A stretch of 7,243 nt of DNA. Source: Phenylobacterium sp. GTDB lineage: Bacteria; Pseudomonadota; Alphaproteobacteria; Caulobacterales; Caulobacteraceae. The stretch spans positions 1-7,243 of the forward strand of contig JAHUZY010000459.1 in NCBI GenBank assembly GCA_019264505.1, given 5' to 3'. Made by a program: the position numbers and the translations under genes. Shown one piece after another: positions 1 through 6,158 of the stretch; positions within the stretch are counted from its first letter, which is position 1; every line of letters begins with the position of its first letter. The notes below the pieces were generated by a model, which was not told the DNA's origin, ran no database searches, and worked only from the letters and a program-made list of their open reading frames with translations.

Positions 1-1
1 G

Positions 2-700
2 CCCCGGGCCCCGCACAAGAAGGGGGCGACCTGGGAAGGTCGTGGCGACTGCATCGACTGCAACGCCTGCGTGGTGGTCTGCCCCATGGGCATCGACATC
101 CGTAACGGCTCGCAGCTGGAGTGCATCAACTGCGGCCTGTGCGTCGACGCCTGTAATGAGATCATGGTCAAGGTCGACCGGCCCAAGGGGCTGATCGCCT
201 ATGACACCGACGCGGCCGTGGCCGCCCGGGCCTGCGGCGAGAAGCCGGTCTACAAGCTGATCCGCCCCCGCACCCTCTACTATGCCGGCGCCCTGGCCCT
301 GGTGGGCGGGCTCACCGTCTGGGGTCTGGCCACCCGCAGCCCCATGGACGTCCATGTGCTGCGCGACCGCAATCCGACCTTCGTGCGGATGCAGGATGGC
401 GACATCCGCAACAGCTACACCCTGAAGATCGCCAATCGCACCTTTGAGCCGGTCACCGCCCAGGTGGCGTTCAGCGGCGTGGCTGGCGCGCAGATCAAGA
501 CGCCGGGCGCCGACATCACCCAAGGACCTGTGGCGCTGACAGTCGAGCCGAACCAGGTGCGCGCGGTCCGGGTCTTCGTGACCGCCGCGCCCGAGGCCCT
601 CCCACAGGCGAACATGCCCGCCACCTTCACCGTCGAGGCGGCCGGCGCGACCCAGGCGGTCACCACCACCTTCCTCTCTGGAGCGGCGAACGCGCGATGA
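2..700 (+). CDS. ccoG: CcoG/FixG, cbb3 oxidase maturation iron-sulfur protein (3' part, start off the left edge)
   Basis: The open frame runs in from the left edge (first full codon at 2); a GTG at 71 lies inside the ferredoxin motif and is not a start. 232 residues are visible of a family usually near 470-500, so the N-terminal membrane helices are missing. Two [4Fe-4S] motifs are seen: CIDCNACVVVCP (Cys codons at 50, 59, 68, 80) and CINCGLCVDAC (122, 131, 140, 152), each C-x2-C-x2-C-x3-C. A transmembrane helix follows (about 276-330, LYYAGALALVGGLTVWGLA), then a periplasmic Ig-like FixG C-terminal domain of about 115 residues. CcoG of Rhodobacter is known to reduce Cu(II) to Cu(I) for supply to cbb3 oxidase. 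It is the first visible gene of the operon and its TGA overlaps the ccoH start in ATGA. Identity is very secure from motif order and neighbours. Confidence 0.96.
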   Translation, partial: PRAPHKKGATWEGRGDCIDCNACVVVCPMGIDIRNGSQLECINCGLCVDACNEIMVKVDRPKGLIAYDTDAAVAARACGEKPVYKLIRPRTLYYAGALALVGGLTVWGLATRSPMDVHVLRDRNPTFVRMQDGDIRNSYTLKIANRTFEPVTAQVAFSGVAGAQIKTPGADITQGPVALTVEPNQVRAVRVFVTAAPEALPQANMPATFTVEAAGATQAVTTTFLSGAANAR

Positions 701-1182
701 GCCTCATGGAAAACACAGACGGGTTTCGCATTCGCGGCTGGCATGTGCTGGCCGCCATGGTCCTGTTCTTCGCCGTCATCATCGCGGTCAACGCCGTGTT
801 CATCACCGCCGCCCTGCGGACCTATCCGGGCGAGGTCTCCGTCACCCCCTATGAGGATGGCCTGGCGCATAACGCCAAGCTGGCCCGCCAGGCGGCCCAG
901 GCGAAGCTGGGCTGGCGGGCGGCCGCCGGCGCTGAGCCGCAGGCCGTGGCCGTGAGCATCGTCGACGCCGAGGGCGCACCGGTGCGCGGTCTGTCCTTCA
1001 GCGGCAAGCTGCAACGACCGGCCACCGGCGCCGGCGCCCTTACCCCGCGGTTCGCCGAGACCGCGCCTGGCCTCTATGTCGCCCCACTGGGCGGTGTGAC
1101 CGGCGTCTGGGACCTCACCTTCCAGGCCCAGGACGCCAAGGGCCAGTTGTTCGAAGCCGAGCGTCGACTGACATGGCCCTGA
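697..1182 (+). CDS. ccoH: CcoH/FixH, cbb3 oxidase assembly membrane protein
   Basis: The protein has 161 residues, typical of FixH. It has a short cytoplasmic N-terminus, one membrane helix at about residues 15-37 (WHVLAAMVLFFAVIIAVNAV), and a periplasmic domain that opens with the family signature Y-x-D-G-L (PYEDGLAHNAK). CcoH is needed for assembly and stability of the cbb3 oxidase and associates with its subunits; its biochemical activity is not settled. The ATG at 697 overlaps the ccoG stop by four bases (ATGA), which suggests translational coupling; a GGAG at 680-683 is the only Shine-Dalgarno-like sequence. A second in-frame ATG at 706 would shorten the protein by three residues and cannot be excluded. 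The end overlaps ccoI by 10 bases. Confidence 0.95.
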   Translation: MSLMENTDGFRIRGWHVLAAMVLFFAVIIAVNAVFITAALRTYPGEVSVTPYEDGLAHNAKLARQAAQAKLGWRAAAGAEPQAVAVSIVDAEGAPVRGLSFSGKLQRPATGAGALTPRFAETAPGLYVAPLGGVTGVWDLTFQAQDAKGQLFEAERRLTWP

Positions 1183-3353
1183 CCTACGACCTGGCGCGCG
1201 CGCCGGACCTGTCGGCATTTCTCCGTAAGGAGAAGGACGGAACCGCCCATCTGGAGCTGCTGGTCAAGGGCGCCCGGTGCGCGGCCAGCATGTCCAAGAT
1301 CGAAACCGCCGTGGCCGGTCTGCCCGACGTCACCACAGCACGGCTGAATCTGACTGAAGGCCGGCTCGCCGTTCGCTTCGCCTCATCCCGGGGCGACGCC
1401 TCCCGGGTGATCGCCACCCTCGACAAGCTGGGCTATCCGGCCACCCCGTTCGATCCGGCCAAGGCCGCCGAAGCCCACGACCAGGAGAGCCGCCGGCTGA
1501 TCCTGGCCCTGGCCGTGGCTGGCTTCGGGGCCGGCAACGCAATGATGTTCTCCGTGCCGGTGTGGGCGGGCCTGTTTGGCCAGGAGCTGGGCCCAGCCAC
1601 CCGCAGCATCATGCTGTGGCTGTCGGCCATCGTGGCCACGCCCTGCGCCATCTATGCGGGCCTCCCCTTCTTCGAGTCCGCCTGGCGGTCGCTCAAGGCC
1701 GGCAAGGCCAATATGGACGTGCCGATCTCGGTCGGCGTCATCCTGACCCTGTTCATCAGCTTCGTTGAGACCTTCCTCAACGGCCGCGACGCCTATTTCG
1801 ACGCCGCGGTCTCCCTGCTCTTCCTCCTGCTCATCGGTCGCTGGCTCGACCATCGCCTGAGGGCCCGCGCCCGCAGCGCCGCGGCCGACCTCCTGGCGCT
1901 GCAGGCGCCGGCCGCCACAGTCCTCGGGGCTGACGGCCTGGAGCGCGTCAAGCCGCTGAGCGAGGTCGCCGTCGGCGAACGGATCCTGGTCCGCCCCGGC
2001 GAGCGCATCCCGGTCGACGGCTTCGTCGAAGATGGCGTCTCCGAGCTCGACAACGCCCTACTGACCGGCGAGACCGCGCCCGCGGACGTGCGGCCGGGCG
2101 ATACCTGTCGGGCCGGCGCGGTCAATCTGACCGGCCAACTCCGCATCCTGGCCATCGCCCGGTCAGAGGATTCGGCCGTGGCGGCCATCGCCCGACTGGT
2201 TGAGGCCGGGGCCCAGACCAAGTCCCTCTATGTCCGTCTCGCCGACCGGGCCGCATCCATCTATGTGCCGGTGATCCATTCCGTGGCCGCCCTCACCTTT
2301 CTTGGTGGGCTGGCGTTCGGACTGGGTCCGCGGGAGGCCCTGCTGCGGGCGGCCGCCCTGCTTATCATCACCTGCCCCTGCGCCCTGGGCTTGGCGGTGC
2401 CGGCGGTCCAGATCACCGCCTCGGCCCGGCTGTTCCGCAAGGGCGTCCTGGTGAAATCCGGGGCCGCCCTGGAAAGGCTGGCGGAGGTCGACCACGTGGT
2501 GTTCGACAAGACCGGCGTGCTCACCGAGGGGCGGCCGCGGCTGATCGAGGCCCCGGCTCAGGCCGTGGCCCTGGCTGCGCCCCTGGCGCGAGCCTCAGCC
2601 CACCCCCTGGCCCGCGCCCTTGCGGCGGAGGCCGGCCCGGGTCTTCGGGCGACCGACGTGGTCGAAACCCCCGGTCAGGGGGTCGAGGGCTTGATCGACG
2701 GCCGCCGCGCGCGCCTGGGCCGGGCGAGCTTCGTCGGCCTGGACGGCGTCCGCGGCGGTGAGACCGAGCTGTGGTTCGCCTTCGAGGGGGACACCCGGGT
2801 CCGCTTCCGTTTTTCCGACCAGCTCCGCCCTGACGCCGCCCAGACCATAGCTGACCTCCGCGCCTTGGGACTGACCGTGGAGATCCTGTCGGGCGACCTG
2901 GAAGGTCCCGTGGCCCGGGCCGCGCAGACGCTTCATGTCGATCAATGGCGCTCGGGACAGACGCCGCAGGACAAGGCCGCCGAAATCGACGCCCTGACCG
3001 CCCAGGGTCGTAAGGTGCTGATGGTCGGCGACGGTCTCAACGACACCGCCGCCCTGGCCAAGGCGCACGCCGCCATGGCCCCCGGCGCGGCCCTGGACGC
3101 CAGCCAGAATGCGGCCGACCTGGTCTTTTCCGGTGAAGCGCTGAGCGCCGTGGCCGACTCCATCCGGGTGGCCCGGGCCGCCCGCAGCCGCGCCCTGGAG
3201 AACTTCGGCTTCTCGGCCCTCTACAATCTGGGCGCCATCCCGCTGGCCATGCTGGGCTTCGTCAATCCGCTGATCGCGGCCCTGGCCATGTCGGGCTCGT
3301 CCCTCGTGGTGACCCTCAACGCCTTGCGGATGCATGGAGCTGGTAGACGCTGA
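1173..3353 (+). CDS. ccoI: CcoI/FixI, copper-transporting P1B-type ATPase for cbb3 oxidase
   Basis: This 726-residue P1B ATPase exports Cu(I) across the inner membrane for the CuB centre of cbb3 oxidase. In order it has: an N-terminal HMA-like domain (about 25-95); membrane helices 1-4 (about 109-226); the actuator domain with TGE (298-300); the membrane CPC metal site (C401-P402-C403); phosphorylation loop D445-K-T-G; the HP motif (H477-P478); GDGLND (619-624); and final helices with Y684-N685 and MSGSS (706-710), the set expected for Cu(I) transporters. Two departures from consensus are visible. The HMA metal motif reads C36-A-A-S39, so the second cysteine is lost, and the phosphorylation loop reads DKTGVLT (V449) instead of DKTGTLT. 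The rest is intact, so I expect an active pump. The start overlaps ccoH by 10 bases and the stop overlaps the ccoS ATG by one base (TGATG). Position between ccoH and ccoS supports CcoI over a general CopA. Confidence 0.96.
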   Translation: MALTYDLARAPDLSAFLRKEKDGTAHLELLVKGARCAASMSKIETAVAGLPDVTTARLNLTEGRLAVRFASSRGDASRVIATLDKLGYPATPFDPAKAAEAHDQESRRLILALAVAGFGAGNAMMFSVPVWAGLFGQELGPATRSIMLWLSAIVATPCAIYAGLPFFESAWRSLKAGKANMDVPISVGVILTLFISFVETFLNGRDAYFDAAVSLLFLLLIGRWLDHRLRARARSAAADLLALQAPAATVLGADGLERVKPLSEVAVGERILVRPGERIPVDGFVEDGVSELDNALLTGETAPADVRPGDTCRAGAVNLTGQLRILAIARSEDSAVAAIARLVEAGAQTKSLYVRLADRAASIYVPVIHSVAALTFLGGLAFGLGPREALLRAAALLIITCPCALGLAVPAVQITASARLFRKGVLVKSGAALERLAEVDHVVFDKTGVLTEGRPRLIEAPAQAVALAAPLARASAHPLARALAAEAGPGLRATDVVETPGQGVEGLIDGRRARLGRASFVGLDGVRGGETELWFAFEGDTRVRFRFSDQLRPDAAQTIADLRALGLTVEILSGDLEGPVARAAQTLHVDQWRSGQTPQDKAAEIDALTAQGRKVLMVGDGLNDTAALAKAHAAMAPGAALDASQNAADLVFSGEALSAVADSIRVARAARSRALENFGFSALYNLGAIPLAMLGFVNPLIAALAMSGSSLVVTLNALRMHGAGRR

Positions 3354-3508
3354 TGGGCATTATTCTGATCCTCGCACCGATCTCGGTGGCCCTGGGCCTG
3401 GCGGGCCTGGCGGCCTTCTGGTGGACGCTCCGGAATGGCCAGTATGACGACCCGGCCGGGGACGCCGCCCGCATCCTGATGGAAGATTCCGACAACCGGA
3501 TCAGCTGA
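3353..3508 (+). CDS. ccoS: CcoS/FixS, small cbb3 oxidase maturation protein
   Basis: A 51-residue frame starts with ATG at 3353, sharing one base with the ccoI stop (TGATG). A GGAG at 3336-3339 lies 13 bases upstream, so re-initiation after ccoI is likely. The protein has one membrane helix (about residues 3-24, ending AFWW) followed by the family signature RNGQYDDPAGDAARILMED, matching the usual CcoS pattern of G-Q-[FY]-D-D then an R-I-L acidic stretch. CcoS is required for cbb3 oxidase to gain its cofactors (haem b and copper in CcoN) in Rhodobacter; its molecular action is unclear. It is the last gene of the operon. Its TGA (3506-3508) directly abuts the nrsF stop on the other strand, leaving no room for a normal terminator. 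Confidence 0.93.
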   Translation: MGIILILAPISVALGLAGLAAFWWTLRNGQYDDPAGDAARILMEDSDNRIS

Positions 3509-3510
3509 TC
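3499..3510. repeat. 12-base perfect palindrome at the convergent stop codons
   Basis: GATCAGCTGATC is its own reverse complement. It covers the last codons of ccoS and the start of the nrsF stop codon; the two stops together form TGATCA (3506-3511). It has no loop and no following T run, so it is not a typical terminator. Chance is a reasonable explanation. Confidence 0.5.
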
Positions 3511-4150
3511 ACCAGCGCAGCACCCGGGCGCCGATCGCCGCCCCCAGGACCGCCGTCGCCAGCACGCCGAGCCCGTACCAGACGACGAGGAAGCTCACCG
3601 CGGTTTCCGCGCAGTGCAGACCATAGGCTGTGGCCGACAGACCGCCGGCCAGCAGCCCGATCGCCGCGCCCGCCGCGGCTGGCCTGACCGGGGCGAGGCG
3701 CCTGGCGACCACCATGGCCGGACAAAGGGCCAGGAGGCCAAGCCCCAGGATGGCCAGCGGACAGATCATGGCCGAGTGGCCCATCAGTTGAGCGGCCCGT
3801 TCGCCGGCCGGGATCATCGCCAGCTCTACGGCTGTGGCGATCAGTCCGCCGACCAGCAGCAGGACCAGCGCCAGAAGCGGCCCCTTCGCCCGGGCGCCCG
3901 GCTGGCCGAGCCGTCGGGCCAGCCAGAGTCCGGCGCCCGCCAAGGCCAGGGTGTAGCCGGCCTTGCCCAGGAAGGAGGCCACCCCCGCGATCTGATCCAT
4001 ATCCGGCCGCGGCCCCAGGACCAGGACCGTCAGGAGCGCGGCCGCCAGGGCGCCGACCCCGCTCCATAGGAAGAGTTTGCGCTCCATCCGCCTGGGGCCT
4101 GGAAAGCCCGGCTCCATGGCGAGGCCCGCGATCAGGTCTTCAGTCTTCAT
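3509..4150 (-). CDS. nrsF: DUF1109/NrsF-family membrane anti-sigma factor
   Basis: The protein has 213 residues and begins MKTEDLIAGLA, the usual opening of DUF1109 proteins: a short cytoplasmic sigma-binding segment (1-25) followed by about six membrane helices (roughly 26-46, 55-78, 90-112, 127-148, 157-178, 184-207). In C. crescentus, NrsF holds sigma-F inactive at the membrane, and its Cys131 and Cys181 are reported as needed for response to chromate and cadmium. Here the cysteines are C130, C143 and C180; C130 and C180 lie almost exactly at those positions. The gene lies downstream of the sigma gene and overlaps it by 11 bases, with the ATG (4148-4150) inside the last sigma codons and no strong ribosome site, so translation is probably coupled. 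The symbol is assigned by family and synteny, not by a search. Confidence 0.9.
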   Translation of the reverse strand: MKTEDLIAGLAMEPGFPGPRRMERKLFLWSGVGALAAALLTVLVLGPRPDMDQIAGVASFLGKAGYTLALAGAGLWLARRLGQPGARAKGPLLALVLLLVGGLIATAVELAMIPAGERAAQLMGHSAMICPLAILGLGLLALCPAMVVARRLAPVRPAAAGAAIGLLAGGLSATAYGLHCAETAVSFLVVWYGLGVLATAVLGAAIGARVLRW

Positions 4151-4679
4151 CGGCGGCCACGCTGGCGGACAGGGACTTCAGGGTTCGGTGCAGGGCGACC
4201 TTGGCCGCGCCCTCGGAATAGCCATGACGCGGCGCCGCCTCGGCGATGGTTAGCCCCCGTAGCCGCACATCCTCCAGCAGCCCACGCTGACGGGCCGGCA
4301 GGCGCGCCAGGAGACGGTTCAGGTCCGCCCGGGTCGCGCCGGCCTCGGTGTCGGACTCCGCCAGGATTTCGCCGGCTTCCTCCAGGGGGACGTGCCGCCG
4401 GACGCCGCGGCGGCGGAAGTGATCGATCAACTTGTAGCGGGCGATCCCATAGACCCAGGGCGCGAAGGGCAGCGCAGGGTTATAGGTCTCGCGCTTGGTG
4501 TGGATGGCGATCAGAGTCTCCTGCACCAGGTCCTCCGCATCGGCCGGGTCCTGCAGCCGCCTGTTGAAATAGGCCCGCAGCCGCGGCGCCATGAGGGCCA
4601 GCAGTTGTCCATAGGCCGCCCTGTCGCCCGCCTGGCTGAGCGCGATGAGGCTCTGGATCTGCAGATCGATGTCTTCCAC
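4140..4679 (-). CDS. sigF: ECF RNA polymerase sigma factor, SigF-like
   Basis: With the GTG start at 4679 the protein has 179 residues, normal for an ECF sigma factor. Region 2 covers about residues 11-91 and includes DAEDLVQETL (47-56, core binding) and FAPWVYGIARYKLIDHFRRR (-10 recognition and melting). Region 4 covers about 120-172, with the helix-turn-helix around LTIAEAAPRHGYSEGAAKVA. The frame stays open upstream to a TTG at 4802 and an ATG at 4769, but those starts would add 30-41 residues without family character and would lie upstream of the predicted sigma-F promoter at 4696-4721. I therefore chose GTG 4679, with a GGGG at 4689-4692 as a weak ribosome site. The gene overlaps nrsF by 11 bases, the classic sigma/anti-sigma operon. 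Likely targets are metal or oxidative stress genes, as for C. crescentus sigma-F; the SigF name is inferred from partner and promoter. Confidence 0.9.
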   Translation of the reverse strand: MEDIDLQIQSLIALSQAGDRAAYGQLLALMAPRLRAYFNRRLQDPADAEDLVQETLIAIHTKRETYNPALPFAPWVYGIARYKLIDHFRRRGVRRHVPLEEAGEILAESDTEAGATRADLNRLLARLPARQRGLLEDVRLRGLTIAEAAPRHGYSEGAAKVALHRTLKSLSASVAADED

Positions 4680-4695
4680 GCCATTCGACCCCAGG

Positions 4696-4721
4696 TTCGC
4701 GGCTTCGACCGGCAGGGTTAC
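4696..4721 (-). promoter_or_regulatory. Sigma-F-type ECF promoter of the sigF-nrsF operon
   Basis: On the minus strand, GTAACC (4721-4716) is followed by exactly 16 bases and then CGAA (4699-4696). As I recall it, this is the full GTAACC-N16-CGAA consensus of sigma-F-dependent promoters in Caulobacter crescentus. A start of transcription about 5-9 bases beyond CGAA (near 4687-4691) would give a leader of only about 8-12 bases before the GTG at 4679. It would make the operon autoregulated. Position, orientation and spacing all agree, so the call is strong for a sequence-only prediction. Confidence 0.8.
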
Positions 4722-4825
4722 ACCGCCGCCAGCAGGACAGGCGTCGGCAGCCCTCTCGCCACCCCTCATTGCGACCTGGACCCAGACCAGATCAGGGGTC
4801 AAGGTTACGCTTCGATCCGCAAGCT

Positions 4826-4829
4826 GGAG
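4826..4829 (+). promoter_or_regulatory. Ribosome binding site that fixes the dehydrogenase start
   Basis: GGAG lies six bases before the ATG at 4836, and the ATG is followed directly by a lipoprotein signal peptide. This rejects the in-frame upstream extension to 4392, which runs antisense through sigF. Confidence 0.75.
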
Positions 4830-4835
4830 CCAACC

Positions 4836-6158
4836 ATGCGCCCCGTCATCGCCCTCGCCCTCGGCGCCCTCCTGCTTACAGGCTGCACGGCGGGGTCAGA
4901 AGACCCGTTTGTCGGCTTCGGCGCTGAGCCCAACATCCCGGCGCCGGAGGGCGATCTGCTGCCCAGGGTCAATCCGGCCAAGGCGGTCGGCTGGACTGAG
5001 GGGGCCGCGCCGGTGGCGCCCGAGGGTTTCGTCGTGACGCGTTTCGCCGGCGATCTCAGCCATCCAAGGTGGCTGCTGGTTCTGCCCAATGGCGACGTGC
5101 TGGTCTCGGAGGCCAGTTCGGAGCCCAAGCCGCCTGAGGGCCTGATGGACCGCATCGCCCAGCGGGTTCAGGCCTATGCCGGGGCGCTGAAGCCCAGCCC
5201 CAACCGGATCATGCTGCTGCGGGACGCCGACGGGGATGGTCTGGCCGAGGTCCGGGAGGTGTTCGCCTCAGGTCTCAACCGGCCCCAGGGCATGGCCCTG
5301 GTGGGCGGGACGCTCTACATCGCCAACACCGACGCCCTGGTGGCCACGCCCTACCGCGACGGACAGCTGCGGATGGAGGGGATCCCGGAGAAGATCGTCG
5401 ATCTGCCGGCCGGGCCGATCAACCATCATTGGGTCAAGAACGTCATCGCCTCGCCGGATGGTCAGAAGCTGTTCGTCACCTCCGGCTCCAATTCCAACAT
5501 CGCCGAGAACGGCCTGGCCGCCGAAGAGAACCGTGCGGCGATCCTGGAGGTCGACCCGGCCGGCAAGACCCTGCGCCTCTATGCGTCAGGCCTGCGCAAT
5601 CCCAACGGCATGGCCTATGAGCCGGTCACCGGCGCCCTTTGGACCGCAGTCAACGAGCGCGACATGCTGGGCGACGATCTGGTCCCGGACTACATGACCC
5701 GGGTTCAGGATGGGGGCTTCTACGGCTGGCCCTATTCATACTTCGGCGACACGGTGGATACGCGGGTTGAACCCCAGCGGCCCGACCTGGTGGCCGAGGC
5801 GATCCGTCCCGACTATGCGCTTGGCCCGCACACCGCGTCTCTCGGCCTCACCTTCTACACCGCCGAGGCCTTCCCCGAGCGGTACCGGGGCGGGGTGTTC
5901 GTCGGCCAGCATGGGTCCTGGAACCGCCAGCCCCTCAGCGGCTATCGGGTGGTCTACATCCCGTTTGTCGGCGGCATGCCGCAGGGCGAGCCCGAGGCCT
6001 TCCTGACCGGCTTCCTCAATGACCGCGACCAGGCCATGGGGCGGCCGGTGGATGTGGCCGTCGATCGCCGCGGCGCCCTGCTGGTCACCGACGACGCGGG
6101 CGGCGCAGTCTGGCGGGTGGCGCCCCTGGCTCAGGCGATTCAGGCAGCGGAGCGGTAG
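4836..6158 (+). CDS. PQQ-type glucose/sorbosone dehydrogenase family lipoprotein
   Basis: The protein has 440 residues. The N-terminus is a lipoprotein signal peptide (MRPVIALALGALLLTGC, lipobox L-T-G-C17) with Thr at +2, so an outer-membrane lipoprotein facing the periplasm is likely. The mature part is a predicted beta-propeller of the glucose/sorbosone dehydrogenase family. Visible marks are HPRWLLVLPNGDVLVSEA, a calcium-loop-like DADGDGLAE (130-138), NHHW (196-199), GLRNPNGMAYEP (R254-N255), DGGFYGWPYSYFG, the long conserved block around GQHGSWNR, and the last blade ending GGAVWRV. The His of NHHW and Arg254/Asn255 resemble the catalytic His and the PQQ-contacting Arg-Asn of soluble glucose dehydrogenase. 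The likely role is PQQ-dependent oxidation of a sugar or aldose in the periplasm; the substrate cannot be read from sequence, and L-sorbosone is only the family label. It is divergent from sigF, with a good ribosome site, and overlaps the chemoreceptor gene tail-to-tail by 19 bases. Confidence 0.88.
   Translation: MRPVIALALGALLLTGCTAGSEDPFVGFGAEPNIPAPEGDLLPRVNPAKAVGWTEGAAPVAPEGFVVTRFAGDLSHPRWLLVLPNGDVLVSEASSEPKPPEGLMDRIAQRVQAYAGALKPSPNRIMLLRDADGDGLAEVREVFASGLNRPQGMALVGGTLYIANTDALVATPYRDGQLRMEGIPEKIVDLPAGPINHHWVKNVIASPDGQKLFVTSGSNSNIAENGLAAEENRAAILEVDPAGKTLRLYASGLRNPNGMAYEPVTGALWTAVNERDMLGDDLVPDYMTRVQDGGFYGWPYSYFGDTVDTRVEPQRPDLVAEAIRPDYALGPHTASLGLTFYTAEAFPERYRGGVFVGQHGSWNRQPLSGYRVVYIPFVGGMPQGEPEAFLTGFLNDRDQAMGRPVDVAVDRRGALLVTDDAGGAVWRVAPLAQAIQAAER

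Larger units (their letters stand above)
4680..4835. other. Divergent intergenic region between sigF and the sugar dehydrogenase gene
   Basis: This 156-base stretch is the longest non-coding part of the window. It holds the sigma-F-type promoter on the minus strand. On the plus strand I see no convincing housekeeping or ECF promoter for the dehydrogenase gene. A second GTAACC on the minus strand (4808-4803) has no CGAA at the right distance. Weak inverted repeats (for example CTGGACCCAG at 4777-4786) are too short to call. Confidence 0.6.

Noticed and set aside
71..73. GTG at 71 as a start of a shorter ferredoxin-like protein
   Set aside because: It lies between the third and fourth cysteines of the first [4Fe-4S] motif, so the frame must begin upstream as ccoG.
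2595..3335. Long open frame antisense to ccoI (246 codons), and similar ones such as 415-1218 and 1383-1853
   Set aside because: These are shadow frames produced by high GC at third positions. Their translations are low-complexity in Gly, Arg, Ala and Gln and show no family motif.
1..3508. FNR/FixK boxes (TTGAT-N4-ATCAA) for internal control of the cco genes
   Set aside because: No convincing match was seen; the operon promoter is presumably upstream of the window.
4803..4808. A second GTAACC on the minus strand, as a possible distal sigma-F promoter
   Set aside because: Sixteen bases downstream the sequence is TCTG, not CGAA, and neither 15- nor 17-base spacing helps. It may be a chance match.
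4392..4835. In-frame upstream extension of the dehydrogenase frame
   Set aside because: It runs antisense through sigF, and the ATG at 4836 has a good ribosome site and starts a lipoprotein signal peptide.
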